The notes beneath the pieces were generated by a model. It ran no database searches, was not told where the DNA came from, and worked only from the letters and a program-made list of their open reading frames with translations. From Catelliglobosispora koreensis DSM 44566 (GTDB lineage Bacteria > Actinomycetota > Actinomycetes > Mycobacteriales > Micromonosporaceae), in the NCBI RefSeq assembly GCF_000379685.1, contig NZ_KB903249.1, positions 823,911-887,910 of the forward strand: a stretch of DNA of 64,000 nucleotides. Direction: 5' to 3'. Position numbers and translations under genes: made by a program. Shown here piece by piece: positions 10,203 through 19,380 of this stretch; the stretch's first letter is position 1, and each line of letters opens with the position of its first letter.

Positions 10203-10531
10203 GACTTGTCAACCTCGTCTCGGTCATCACCCGGGCGTGAATGCGCATGCCCGGACGAGGACGCTGTCTGCGCCCAGCAGAAACTCTTGCCGGACCTGCC
10301 GTGGAATCGGTTGACACCTTGCTGACAAGCAGCAGTGCTAACGTCCAAGGGGGGCAGTCAGTTCCACATGACGTCCATCCGGCTCGACCTGAAAGACAGA
10401 CAGGTGGCTCACGTTTGCCTGCACGCACGGGTCAATTTGGTGAGCCTCGCGAGCTGCTTGGCTCACCTTCGGCGGTCGTGCTGGCAGGCGACGGTCATGT
10501 GCGGCTTAAAGTGAGTTATTGTTTCAGTGCG
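10203..10531. other. Intergenic region without a gene
   Basis: It separates phoD from the upstream regulator on the same strand. It should hold the phoD promoter. I see no conserved box, and the open frames crossing it lack ribosome sites and protein-like composition. Confidence 0.5.
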
Positions 10532-11464
10532 TCAGCTTGGTTTGCGTTGGTACAGCATGTAATGGCCTGCTCGGCGCCGCGTTATGAGACCTGCTTGGTG
10601 CAGCACACGAAGGTGATAGGACACTGTCGATGGTGCGACATCGTGGCGGGCGCTCAATTCGGCCGTTGACCGTGCGCGGTCTAGATCGGCGAGCAGGCTT
10701 GCCCTGGTATCACCATAGAGCCGGGCGAGCACGTGCGGATTCCGGCCTGCGTTCGGCGCGAGGCTTGCGGCCGGATAGTTGATAACGGCCGGGCCCTGAC
10801 CGCATATCTTCGCGGTGACCTTCGGCCAGCTGAGCACGGTGGGTGACAGTACCAGCTCCCGGTCGCCCAGCGTGACATCCTCCTCGTGCCGGCCAAGCTC
10901 GATCAGGAGAGAGTCGCCGGTCCAGCTGATGGCTGGATGCAGTGTTTCGAGCATTCCTGCTAGTCCCTGGCTTGCCATGGTGTGCATGCGTGCCAGAAGG
11001 TCTGCCTCCATCGAGTCATGCAGCGAACTCCAGCCGTCGGCAAGAGCGTGCCTCCAGAACGTCCTCAGTCCGTTGGCGGCCCGGCGGCCGAAGACGCCGG
11101 CGTCGACAGCCTCGCGGACAGTGGCTGGCACTTGCCGGCGGTAGTGCCCGACGCGTTCAATTTGTTCGGCAATCGCTTCCTGCGTGGTGCTGCTGATCAT
11201 GTCTGTATCCAGCACCGATGACACGAGCCCCGGTAGTGGTGCGGGAGTGAGCAGATCTGGTGCGTAGGCCGGGGACAGCGAGCTGGCGACCAGCGCCACG
11301 TCGGGATGCCGCAGAGCCGCGCGGGCAGCCGGGCTGTGCGCCCCGAACAAAGGGTGGCTGCGCCCCATAGCAAGCAGCCAAAGCCACACGGTGATTTCGG
11401 CAGCGGGCGATAGGGCCAGCCTGGTGCGCGCTACTGCGCTAGCCGTCATGCGCAAGGTGAGCAT
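10532..11464 (-). CDS. DUF5937/ArsR-family transcriptional regulator
   Basis: About 310 residues. The N-terminal two thirds match the DUF5937 type (MTASAVARTRLALSPAAE, ARTR motif). The C-terminal winged helix is ArsR-like (STAELSARHDVAPSTVSYHLRVLHQAGLITRRRAGHYMLYQ). The start at 11464 is chosen because it aligns MLTLRMTASAVARTRLA with the start of the paralogue at 37468 (MILYRFGQDDLLRTRFA). An ATG three codons earlier is also possible. Palindromic GATTCG sites lie immediately upstream, pointing to autoregulation. The ligand is unknown. Such regulators usually repress themselves and a neighbour; the divergent secreted-protein gene at 11603 is the obvious candidate. Confidence 0.85.
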   Translation of the reverse strand: MLTLRMTASAVARTRLALSPAAEITVWLWLLAMGRSHPLFGAHSPAARAALRHPDVALVASSLSPAYAPDLLTPAPLPGLVSSVLDTDMISSTTQEAIAEQIERVGHYRRQVPATVREAVDAGVFGRRAANGLRTFWRHALADGWSSLHDSMEADLLARMHTMASQGLAGMLETLHPAISWTGDSLLIELGRHEEDVTLGDRELVLSPTVLSWPKVTAKICGQGPAVINYPAASLAPNAGRNPHVLARLYGDTRASLLADLDRARSTAELSARHDVAPSTVSYHLRVLHQAGLITRRRAGHYMLYQRKPS

Positions 11465-11479
11465 GCACCGCATCCAATC

Positions 11480-11521
11480 AGATTCGCGAATCTGGAGGAG
11501 AGATTCGACCTTGTTCGAATC
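11480..11521. promoter_or_regulatory. Paired palindromic operator, GATTCG type
   Basis: AGATTCGCGAATCT (11480-11493) is a perfect 14-bp palindrome beginning 16 bp before the regulator start. A second site follows: GATTCG (11502-11507), 8 bp, then CGAATC (11516-11521). The shared half-site suggests two dimers of the adjacent ArsR-type regulator between the divergent genes. Confidence 0.7.
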
Positions 11522-11602
11522 ATTTTCGGCGCCGCGCCAGCCGTGCTGTTCTCGTCAGGCACGCCGCTTTTCGCGGAAAGCCAGCATCCGAAGGAGATCT
11601 CC

Positions 11603-12040
11603 TTGCTAGGTCAACGAAAATCAGCGATTGCCATGCTGAGTCTGCTCTTGGCGAGCCTGATAGTCATTCCCGGGCCAGCGGCCTCCGCCGTCTCGGCCAG
11701 CCCTCCAAACGCGACAGTACGCCAGCCAATGTCCAGCCAGGAAGACGCCGGTACTCAGGCATGTCAGACACCGACCAGCACAGGCGGTGCGAAGGTGCAA
11801 TTCTGCTACTCCTACGGCGAAGGTCGCGACTTCACCGGTGGCCGCATGCCGATGTGGCTCGTCACCGGGACCGTCTACGGAGAAAGCTTCGGGCAGGTCA
11901 AGTGGGTCAACACCGACGGGACCGCCGTGTGGCAGAGCACAGCCAGGCCGACTTTCGTCGTGTTCTTTCCGTGGTGCGCCGAGCGGCCACAGTTCCGGGC
12001 ATGCAATTCCAATGGTTGTGGAGCATGGGTCAGCGCCTGA
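11603..12040 (+). CDS. Small secreted protein, TTG start
   Basis: I place the start at TTG 11603 because AAGGAG (11591-11596) sits 6 nt before it and the resulting N-terminus is a clean signal peptide (GQRKSAIAMLSLLLASLIV, cleavage near PAASA). The mature protein is about 115 residues with four to six cysteines (QACQT, VQFCYSYGE, PWCAERP, FRACNSNGCG), which suggests disulfides after export. It contains YGESFGQVKWVNTDGTAVW. I do not recognise the family. A strong hairpin terminator follows 9 nt after the stop, so it is a single-gene unit. It is divergent from the DUF5937/ArsR regulator, and the GATTCG operators lie between them, so it may be its target. Confidence 0.75.
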   Translation: MLGQRKSAIAMLSLLLASLIVIPGPAASAVSASPPNATVRQPMSSQEDAGTQACQTPTSTGGAKVQFCYSYGEGRDFTGGRMPMWLVTGTVYGESFGQVKWVNTDGTAVWQSTARPTFVVFFPWCAERPQFRACNSNGCGAWVSA

Positions 12041-12049
12041 CCTAAGCAG

Positions 12050-12080
12050 CAAGGGACGGTCCATAGCGGACCGTCCCTTG
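12050..12080 (+). terminator. Rho-independent-type terminator
   Basis: CAAGGGACGGTCC pairs perfectly with GGACCGTCCCTTG around a 5-nt ATAGC loop, just after the secreted-protein gene. The T-tract is short (TTG), as is common in actinobacteria. Confidence 0.88.
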
Positions 12081-12672
12081 AGCGTCTCTTGGATATGGCT
12101 GGCAGATGGTTCTCAGGTTTGGGCAGCTGGTTAGTCATAGAACTCTTTTACGATCCATGGCCAGACGGTTTTCGGGCGGCCTTGATCGTGAATCATGACA
12201 AGTAGCTAACCTTGACCTGGCCGGCGTGGGATCCTAACTATGCCGACGATGTTTCAGCGCCCGACGCGCGCGCGATGGTCGAATGGCTGCGCCGGCCCTT
12301 ATTCTCACCAATCTATGGCTGAGAATTCTGAGGTGGGGGCGTGTTTTTAATCGAAGATGTCGCAGGCGTCCTGGGTCTAGCCGGCCAGCCCTGCGGACAC
12401 GGCAGAGCCCGCAAGCACCGCACGGCGGCCGGCTCGTGGCGCTACCCGTTCCGCTCAGCATGTGCTGCCCAACAATGGATTGTCGGCCAGCCACTTGCAT
12501 GTCTCCACAGGCCGGGGCTCACCCCGGCCGGCCAGCCACACGGTTTGCACCGGAGGCTATGCGCGGACGATCGCGGTGATCGACGCGAGTTTGCCTACCT
12601 CCGACTTCCGTGCTGCAAGCCATGACTGTCGATATTCGCCTGCATCGTGCCGTATCCCGGCATGATGAGGGC
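12081..12672. other. Gene-poor stretch
   Basis: No frame has a ribosome site or family-like sequence. It may carry the promoter of the DUF1254 gene that follows. Confidence 0.5.
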
Positions 12673-13626
12673 ATGGCGGATGTGGTAGCGGTCAACGCCG
12701 ACAACTTCGTAAGGGCCGAGACCGACCGGATGTTCATGGCGATTCTGGCCGACACCGGCGGAGTCAACCAGTGGAAGCACAACCGGACGCCTACACCCCT
12801 GGACCACCAGCCGGTGATCCGGCAGAACCGCGATACGCTCTACAGCGCCGCGCTAGCCGACATCAGTGCAGGCGCGAAACTCACGATTCCGGACAGCGCG
12901 GGGCGCTATCTATCGGTCATGCCGATCAACCGCGACGGATACGTCAACACCGTGTATCACGACCCCGGCGAATATACGCTGACCACAACCGAATTCGGCA
13001 CCGACTACCTGGTGCTGGCCGTGCGAGTGCTCGCCGATCCCGCAGACCCAGCCGACATCGCCAACGCCAACTCCCTTCAAGACAAGATCACTCTAGAAGC
13101 GCACTCCGCACGCCCGTTCAGCATGCCGAACTATGACAAAACCAGTTTCGACGCCACCCGCAACGCGCTGCTACAGCTCGGCAGAGGCCTGCCCGACATG
13201 GCTCACGCTTTCGGCTCCCGTGCCCAAATCGACCCCGTACGCCATCTCATCGCCTCCGCCGCGGCCTGGGGCGGGTTACCCGACGCGGCAGCGCACTACA
13301 TCAACGTCGACCCGGGCCTGCCCGTCGGCGAATACACGCTCACCGTCCGCGACGTACCCGTGGACGGGTTCTGGTCCATATCGGTCTACAACGCCGATGG
13401 CTACTTCCCAACAGACGCCGGCGACAAAGTCAGCATCAACAACCTCACCGCCCAGCACGACCCCGACGGCGCGGTCACCATCCACTTCGGCGGCGACCCC
13501 AGTCTTCCCAACCGGCTGCCCGTGATGCCCGGCTGGAACTACATGGTCCGCCTCTACCGGCCCCACCCCGAAATCCTCAACGGCACCTGGCAGTTTCCCG
13601 CCGTCCAAACACACCAGTCGCAATAG
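12673..13626 (+). CDS. DUF1254/DUF1214 domain protein
   Basis: About 317 residues. The N-terminal part matches DUF1254 (RAETDRMFMAILADTGGVNQW, VIRQNRDTLYSAALADI, NRDGYVNTVYHDPGEYTL). The C-terminal part matches DUF1214 (VRDVPVDGFWSISVYNADGYF, VTIHFGGDP, NRLPVMPGWNYMVRLYRPHPEIL NGTW). The pair of domains has no established enzyme activity. I choose ATG 12673 (GMADVVAVNAD) because the frame upstream of it is not family-like; an earlier ATG at 12610 gives 21 extra residues. No signal peptide is seen, unlike many homologues that are exported. It stands alone, with long gene-poor DNA on both sides. Confidence 0.85.
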   Translation: MADVVAVNADNFVRAETDRMFMAILADTGGVNQWKHNRTPTPLDHQPVIRQNRDTLYSAALADISAGAKLTIPDSAGRYLSVMPINRDGYVNTVYHDPGEYTLTTTEFGTDYLVLAVRVLADPADPADIANANSLQDKITLEAHSARPFSMPNYDKTSFDATRNALLQLGRGLPDMAHAFGSRAQIDPVRHLIASAAAWGGLPDAAAHYINVDPGLPVGEYTLTVRDVPVDGFWSISVYNADGYFPTDAGDKVSINNLTAQHDPDGAVTIHFGGDPSLPNRLPVMPGWNYMVRLYRPHPEILNGTWQFPAVQTHQSQ

Positions 13627-13930
13627 GGACCGAAGTCTGGGGACGATCGATTGGCACAACCGCGTCCACCGAACCCACGCCCTGGCAAGGACCTGTGCCA
13701 CCTGATCGTCCCTGCCCCAGTAAACAGCCGCTCCCGCGCCGAAGGTTTGTTGGCACCGGACAAGGCGCTGCGGGACCGCGGCACTGACGAGCAGGTGGTG
13801 AAATGCCGCACGGAACCCGTACGAAGCGAAGGAGACCACGCATTCACGCAGCATCACCACCCGCTGGCCCGCACAAGCTGCGGATCGCGAACACGGGTTT
13901 GGAGAAACAGTCCCGGCTTACTGGTGACTT
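13627..13930. other. Intergenic region between convergent genes
   Basis: No gene or clear hairpin terminator was seen between the DUF1254 gene and the Uma2 gene. Confidence 0.45.
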
Positions 13931-14497
13931 CTAGATCTTGGTGAGGTCGATCGTGACCGGGAACGGCGCAGCCGTGGTGACCACGCCGGTGAAAACTTCA
14001 GTCTCGCGGTATTTCGTAGCGGCCTTGTCGAGCACGTAGGTGTAGACGATCGGGATACCGGTGAGCGCCTGTTCGATGCGCCAGTAGAACTGGATACCGG
14101 CTTTGGCGTACTGGTCGAGTTTGACGATGCGGTCGGTGGTCTCCGACCCAGGCGAGACGACTTCGGCGACCATGATGACGTGTTCAGGCCGGGTCGGGCT
14201 GACATCGAGGGTGTCGGCCCGGTAAACGATCACGTCAGGGCGCCGGTTGAGTAACGGCACATCCTGCAGGCGCAGGTCGAAGTCGGTATCGGCGTTCCAC
14301 TCAGGTCTCGCCGCCGCGTCCAGTGCGTTCGCCACCACCCTGGCGATCCGGTTGTGGCGTTTCGACGCGCTCGGGCTCACGACGATCATCCCATCGACGA
14401 TCTCAATACCGGCACACTGCTCGGCAGACCACGAGTCGTACTGCTGCGCGGTCACCAGCTCGTGCATCCACGGCGGGGCGATAGCTTCAGCACTCAC
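13931..14497 (-). CDS. Uma2-family PD-(D/E)XK nuclease-like protein
   Basis: A 188-residue protein typical of the Uma2 (DUF820) family. The restriction-endonuclease-like core shows LNRRPDVIVYRAD, then VAEVVSPGSETTDRIVKLDQYAKAGI, in which the Asp, Glu and Lys residues form the expected catalytic set, followed by YWRIEQ. Uma2 proteins are abundant in actinobacteria and cyanobacteria, and their target is not established. The length is normal for the family. Upstream (on the minus strand) lies more than 1 kb without a clear gene. No partner gene is adjacent. Confidence 0.88.
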   Translation of the reverse strand: MSAEAIAPPWMHELVTAQQYDSWSAEQCAGIEIVDGMIVVSPSASKRHNRIARVVANALDAAARPEWNADTDFDLRLQDVPLLNRRPDVIVYRADTLDVSPTRPEHVIMVAEVVSPGSETTDRIVKLDQYAKAGIQFYWRIEQALTGIPIVYTYVLDKAATKYRETEVFTGVVTTAAPFPVTIDLTKI

Positions 14498-15741
14498 CGC
14501 TCACCTCCCGCGTCGAAGAACTTAACCGACGTTTCGCCACGCTGAGTATCGTACCGACCCGGCCACGCTCGCGACGTCACGCACCCGCCAGGCGAAGATC
14601 CGAACTGTAGCCGCGTTTTGTCAAATTTAGTAGCTTTGGGTGTCATTGGCTTCCTGTGAAGCTGTCTCACCTGCACGGTAGCCACTCAATTTGCCGATCA
14701 GCTGGCGCCCAGGAAACTGGCATCACGAGCGCGGCGTACCCACAGCCGTGCATGCGTTCCGCGCACCGGAAATGCTTCTGCACGGCAACGGTGGCACAAG
14801 ATGACCCTGCGGGAGGAAATACTTGACCGGGTGGGCGCGTTCGCCGACCATGCGACCGCCCAGGGAGCAATCGAGAACTCCTGAACCTGTCAAGCAACGA
14901 CAGGCGCCACATGGTCCAACATGTCGAGGAGCCGCACACTGACACCCGGGAAGCTGGCCCGGCCCAGATCGCGCCGGCCTCTAGACAAAAGCCGCAGGCT
15001 TCGGATCGTCAGCCAGCTCAGCCGACGGCCGGCGCATCATTGCCATATTTAGTCTTTTCGCCCGCAACTGTCGTCTTTGCAGGCATTTATGTGACCCGGA
15101 AGGTCACTGCCCCAGGGTGGCACGGGGAACTATGTTGGAAGCGCTCCCATCCCTCCCTTTGGAACCCGGCGCCGTCCTTGTGACGGCGCCGGGTCTGCCA
15201 AAAACCACGCTGTGACACCCCTCCGGGCAGGGCGGGCCCTCATGCGTGCTTGTGGCCGATACGTGTGCCACGGCGTAACGACCTGGCATCGGCGCATCCC
15301 GCCTCCTATGCCGTGGGGTGCATGTGAGCGGAGCGGCCTACACAAATTTTGATGCGCCAACATGGTGCTCGCCGTGCCGCTGCGTCGGCTGTAAAGCGGC
15401 GCAACGCACAACGCCCGGCCTACTTGTGGAACAAGGCGGAAAGCCCGGGCTCCCAGCCCACGCCCGTAAGGCAAGTCTGGGAGACCCGGTTGCCGCTAAC
15501 GTAACCGGCCCGGCTGCTGCGGCGGTAGACGCGCGCTTGTTTGGTGCCCGGCCAGGAAAGTAAGGCTCTGGCTCGCCGCAGGCTTGCTGGCCAGAGCACA
15601 TCCGGCCAGACACCGTCAGTGCCACAAGCGCAGGACACGGCGGTGCCGCCAGGTCAGCGTGGTGTTGGAGGCCGCGTGGCGTTGCTGATGCCAGGACGCG
15701 CCGCATACACGAGCGTTGGCCAGCGCGGCCGTGATGCGTGT
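14498..15741. other. Long gene-poor stretch with one strong hairpin
   Basis: About 1.2 kb with no convincing gene on either strand. Open frames of 60-216 residues are present but are Arg/Pro/Ala-rich antisense-type translations without family motifs. A 27-codon frame at 14801-14884 (starting MTLREEILDRV) might be a gene remnant. The one clear element is the terminator-like hairpin at 15164-15194. Confidence 0.5.
15164..15194. terminator. Strong hairpin, orphan terminator
   Basis: ACCCGGCGCCGTC pairs perfectly with GACGGCGCCGGGT around CTTGT. No gene ends near it on either strand. It may end an unrecognised small RNA or a deleted gene. Confidence 0.75.
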
Positions 15742-16188
15742 TTAGATCCAGGACGCCTGCAAGATGCTGCCGTGGAAGAACGTCAGTGGCAGGTTCTGGC
15801 CATTGGCTCGTGCGGGTGTCGTCCACTGCACGTATGGCAGGTTGCCGATGGTGGTGACGAACTCCCAGTGGCTCGGGTCGGTTTCCGAGACGCCTGGGGT
15901 GTAGCGCGGGCAGAAGTAGAGCGACAGCGGTGCCCCCATGACGCAGAATGCTTCGCCTGGTTTTCGCGGGTTGACATAGACGTTCCACGGCTGCGGGGTG
16001 AAAGCGTTTCGGCTAATGGCTGGGCTGTCTTCTGTGTGCTGGGGTCCGGGCTCGTGCCCGGTTCCGTGACAGTGTCCGCACCAGGCCATTGTGGCGGTGG
16101 CGGCGCCGCTGGTGACGCCGGTCAGATCGGCTGGCATGCCCGTGCGGGCGACCAGCCCGGTGCCTCCGCAAAGTGTGCAGGGAGACAT
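15742..16188 (-). CDS. CxxCxG zinc-finger-like hypothetical protein
   Basis: A 148-residue protein. The start ATG at 16188 is chosen because GAGGAG lies 6 nt upstream and the protein then begins MSPCTLCGGTG. Two DnaJ-like CxxCxG units (C4/C7 and C37/C40, WCGHCHGTG) can bind one zinc ion. The rest (NAFTPQPWNVYVNPRKPGEAF, YFCPRYTPGVSETDPSHWEFV, GNLPYVQWTTPA) is not a family I recognise. It follows the lipoprotein gene by 10 nt, so the two form an operon. No membrane segment is seen, so it is probably cytoplasmic. Confidence 0.7.
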   Translation of the reverse strand: MSPCTLCGGTGLVARTGMPADLTGVTSGAATATMAWCGHCHGTGHEPGPQHTEDSPAISRNAFTPQPWNVYVNPRKPGEAFCVMGAPLSLYFCPRYTPGVSETDPSHWEFVTTIGNLPYVQWTTPARANGQNLPLTFFHGSILQASWI

Positions 16189-16198
16189 GGCTGGCTCC

Positions 16199-16690
16199 TC
16201 ACATTTCCGCAGCGATACGGGCGCAGGCCGGTGCGCCAACAGCTTCGGCTTCGGCAACGACTAGGTCACCTGCCGCAGAGTAGGCCTCGAACAGGTCGCT
16301 GGCGGCTGGCTCCCCGCGGTCCATCGCGATGGCAAGCTGCTGGCCAATGCTGGCCAGGTCCTGCAGTGCCTGCGTGAGTGGCTCAAGCTCGCGTGAGCCT
16401 GTGCGCTCAAGTGCTTTGACCGCCTCGCCTATGGCCTCGTTCGCAGCCACTTGGCTCCCGACGGGATCTGATGTTTTGAGCCGCTCGTAGTAGGCGATCG
16501 CATTCTGGCAGATCCGCTCAGCGATAGTGGCGGTATTGCCTGGGCTGGCAGACGGGGCCACGTTCAGCGTATTCCTGGTGGTTTCGGTGCTGCGAGGGCT
16601 TTCGGACGCGGCGCAGGCGCTGGCCAGAATCGCTATGGTCGCTGCAGTTAGCCACCGCGCGGCTCGTGTGCCGTATTTGGCATTCGCCAT
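16199..16690 (-). CDS. Small lipoprotein
   Basis: A 163-residue protein with a lipoprotein signal: basic start, hydrophobic stretch, then the lipobox LASAC with the lipidated cysteine at residue 26. The mature part is Ala/Glu-rich and helical (ERICQNAIAYYERLKTSD, EAVKALERTGSRELEPLTQAL, DLASIGQQLAIAMDRG) with a pair of cysteines, one near the end. It resembles many unnamed actinobacterial lipoproteins of helical-bundle type. It is first in a two-gene operon with the CxxCxG protein. The function is unknown. Confidence 0.75.
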   Translation of the reverse strand: MANAKYGTRAARWLTAATIAILASACAASESPRSTETTRNTLNVAPSASPGNTATIAERICQNAIAYYERLKTSDPVGSQVAANEAIGEAVKALERTGSRELEPLTQALQDLASIGQQLAIAMDRGEPAASDLFEAYSAAGDLVVAEAEAVGAPACARIAAEM

Positions 16691-16990
16691 GACCTGCTCC
16701 TTGACCTAATGTCCGATATAAAGCCAACTATCCTATTCATAATCTTTCCTTGTCTTACGCTGTGCGTGGTACGGCAAAGAGTCCTCCAAACCTGGGCCGA
16801 ACGTCACGGTGCAGGTTTCTTAGACGCGCAGTTGAAGCCGCAGCTTGAGGTCACTGGTCTGCCGGGGCTCGCCTTTGAGCGCCAAAATTCCGCGCCCGGT
16901 TCATTGAGGTTGGCGCATTACTTCCATTGCGGGCGTGCAGGTCGTTGTGGAGACTGTTTCGGTATCCCTTTCGGGTGGTAAGGGGGTGTT
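16691..16990. other. Divergent intergenic region
   Basis: It separates the lipoprotein gene (minus) from the DevS-like pseudogene (plus). It must contain promoters for both. I see no DosR-type box here. Confidence 0.4.
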
Positions 16991-18347
16991 GTGGAAGGCG
17001 TAACGGCACCGGGGCCAGGAAACGGTGCGGATGAGCAGATCAGTTTTCCGGCTGCGGCACGGCTGGAGCTAGATGAGCTGCTTGAGCAGCTGGTGGACCG
17101 GGCGCGTGATGTGCAGCAGACACAAAGCAGGCTGCGGGGGCTGCTTAACGCCTACCGGGAGGTGACCCGCGACGGTCGACCTGGAAAGCGTCTTACGGCG
17201 GATCATGGAGGCCGCACGTGACCTGGTCGACGCCCGCTACGCCGCACTTGGCGTGACCCGCGAAGGCGTACTGACCAGGTTCCTGCACACCGGCATGGAC
17301 CCGCATACCGTCGAGGCGATCGGCCACTTGCCCGAGGGCAAAGGTGTGCTCGGCCTGCTGGTCAACTATCCGCAAACGCTGCGGCTAGCCGATATCGCCG
17401 ACCATCCGGCATCGGTCGGATTCCCGGAGAACCACCCGCCCATGCGGTCTTTTCTCGGGGTGCCCATTGTTGCCGGGGACCAGATCTTCGGAAACCTCTA
17501 TCTGTCGGAAAAAAGCAGGCCAGCGAGTTCACCAGCGACGACGAAGAACTTGTCATCGCACTGGCCGCGATCGCGGGGACGGCGATAGAGAACGCGACGC
17601 TGTTTGACCGGCTGCGCCGCCGGGAGGCATGGCAGGAAGCAATGGTTACCCTAACCACTGGTGTCCTGTCCGACAGCGACCCCCAAAGCGCGCTCTCGGC
17701 CCTGGTACGGCATGCCCGCGAAATCGTGAATGCCAAAGGTGCCGCGGTTTCGGTCCCGGTGGAAGGCGAACATGAATGGCGCATCGCGGTGTCGGTAGGG
17801 ACCCTCACCCGCTGGCAGGACAAGCGGATCCCGCTGGAAGGATCCATCACCGGCGAAGTTGTCATGGTGGCCGACCCCGGCACCGACGACCGCACCCACG
17901 AAACATGGCCAGACGCCCTCGGCGTCGTCGGCCAATCCGTTGCCGTGCCGCTTCGCGGCGAACGTGGCACCAGCGGCGTGCTCATCCTGGCCCGCGGCCC
18001 AGGTGAGCCAGACCTTTGACGCCCTCGACATCCAGATCATCCGCGGCACGGCCGCCCACGCCGGCCTGGCCCTCGAACTCGCACAGGCCCGCCGAGACCA
18101 GGAGGCCCTGCTCGTACTGCAAGAACGCGCAGACATCGCTGACGACATGCGTGAACACGTCATCAGCTCCCTGTTCGGCCTGGCCCTCGACCTGCAAGTC
18201 ACCGCCGGTAAAACCATCAAACCCGAAGTCAGCCAAGCGATCCAGCAGCACGTCGAAACCACCGACCAGATCATCAAAGAGGTGCGGGCGGCGGTGTTCC
18301 GGCTCAAGCCATCCATCCCACGAGATGAGGGCACCGGCGAGGACTAA
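16991..18347 (+). pseudogene. DevS/DosS-like GAF sensor kinase, frameshifted and truncated
   Basis: Three reading frames together spell a DevS-type sensor. The first part (GTG 16991) ends LNAYREVTRD. A shift near 17171 leads into DLESVLRRIMEAARDLVDAR and the first GAF domain up to IFGNLYLSEK. A shift at a run of six A near 17507 leads into KQASEFTSDDEELVIALAAI and the second GAF domain. A third shift near 18000 leads into DALDIQIIRGTAAHAGLALE and the HisKA_3 segment (ERADIADDMREHVISSLFG, His kept). The ATPase domain that should follow LKPSIPRDE is absent. In mycobacteria DevS senses O2/NO/CO through haem in GAF-A and phosphorylates DevR. No intact partner is nearby. The gene is dead or encodes only fragments. 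Confidence 0.85.
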
Positions 18348-18510
18348 GCAAATGCGCGCCACGGCCTGGGCCGCAGCCGGATTACGTCGCGCGGTAGTGC
18401 GAAAGCTGGCTGCCGTGCGGCCGGTGGTATCACCGGCGCGGGGCCGAGAGGATGTCTGTACGGTGCGCTGGCCTGAAGGTGGGCCGCATCCACTCCCATT
18501 GCCTGTGTGC

Positions 18511-18538
18511 AACCCGCCGGCACGAAGGCCGGCGGGTT
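18511..18538. terminator. Bidirectional terminator
   Basis: AACCCGCCGGC pairs perfectly with GCCGGCGGGTT around a 6-nt loop, between the DevS-like pseudogene and the convergent rhodanese fragment. Confidence 0.85.
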
Positions 18539-18553
18539 TGCCGTTGCCTGGTG

Positions 18554-18769
18554 CTATGGCACTGGATGCAAGGTGGCTTGCCATGCGGTGTAGCTGCCGA
18601 GGAGGTCGGACACGTCGGGGTGGCCCGTCCGGCGTAACAGGGATGCGGCGACGGAGGACCTGTAGCTGCCGTCGCAGTGCAGCACAACAGGTTTGCTGTC
18701 GGGGGCCTCGCTGATGCGGGCAGTTGCCGCGTGTACGCATAGGCCGTCAATGCCTGTGCCTGCAGCCAT
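18554..18769 (-). pseudogene. Rhodanese C-terminal fragment
   Basis: A 71-residue frame that keeps the active-site half of a rhodanese domain: VVLHCDGSYRSSVAASLLRR (catalytic Cys in the loop CDGSYRSS), then GHPDVSDLLGSYTAWQ. The N-terminal half of the domain, and the metallo-beta-lactamase domain that often precedes it in sulfur dioxygenases, are missing. It closely resembles the rhodanese half at 24381 (CAGGYRSSVAASLPRH). It lies directly downstream of the TetR gene on the same strand, with an 11-nt gap. It may be a dead fragment, or a single-domain rhodanese too short to fold. Confidence 0.7.
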
Positions 18770-18780
18770 GGAAGGTCGAG

Positions 18781-19380
18781 TCAGCGTTTCGAATCAGCCA
18801 GGGCCGCGTCGAGGAGGGCCAGTGCCGTGTGCCGGATCGTTTCGGCTGCTTGCTCCGGGGTGAGGCCCGCGATGTCGAGCAGCCAGATCAGTGTTTCGAT
18901 GCCGGTGGCCGAGCGGATCGCGATGGCGAGCTGTCTGATGTCGACGTTCTTTTCTTTGTCGCGCAGGGGCGCGAGCGCGTCTTCGATCCAGCCGATGGCG
19001 CGACCTTGGCGCAGCACCGGCTTTTCTGCCGCCAGTTTTTCCAACGATAGCCGCAGGGCGGTGCGCAGCTGCGGCTGATAGGTGAGGTTGTAGCGGGTGA
19101 ACTCTGTCATGAAGGCTTCGAGGCGGGCCCTCGGCTCGGTCGGGGCATCGTCGGCGAGCAGCGTGTCGGGCTGGATCTGTGGCTGCGCCCCGAGCAGCAG
19201 CGAGCGCTGATTCGGAAAGTAACGGTAGGCGGCGGTGCGGGAGATGCCTGCCCGCGCGGCCGCGTCTTCGACTCTGGGGGTCTGACCCTGGGCGAGCAGT
19301 TCCCGCGCCGCTTCCACCAGCGCCTGCCGGGTGCGCTCCTTCTGCTTGGTGCGTCCGCCGCGTTCATATGGCACTGCCAT
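18781..19380 (-). CDS. TetR-family transcriptional repressor
   Basis: A 199-residue protein. The helix-turn-helix is in residues about 10-60 (KERTRQALVEAARELLAQG, VEDAAARAGISRTAAYRYFPNQ), followed by an all-helical ligand domain ending TIRHTALALLDAALADSKR. The start ATG at 19380 gives the normal N-terminus; longer frames upstream read through the divergent cupin gene. A perfect 10-bp inverted repeat begins at the next base, and the divergent cupin gene starts 54 bp away. This is a standard TetR layout: the protein should repress itself and the cupin. The ligand is unknown. Confidence 0.9.
   Translation of the reverse strand: MAVPYERGGRTKQKERTRQALVEAARELLAQGQTPRVEDAAARAGISRTAAYRYFPNQRSLLLGAQPQIQPDTLLADDAPTEPRARLEAFMTEFTRYNLTYQPQLRTALRLSLEKLAAEKPVLRQGRAIGWIEDALAPLRDKEKNVDIRQLAIAIRSATGIETLIWLLDIAGLTPEQAAETIRHTALALLDAALADSKR

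Noticed and set aside
15338..15988. 216-codon minus-strand frame
   Set aside because: Overlaps the better supported CxxCxG gene and has the composition of a non-coding frame.
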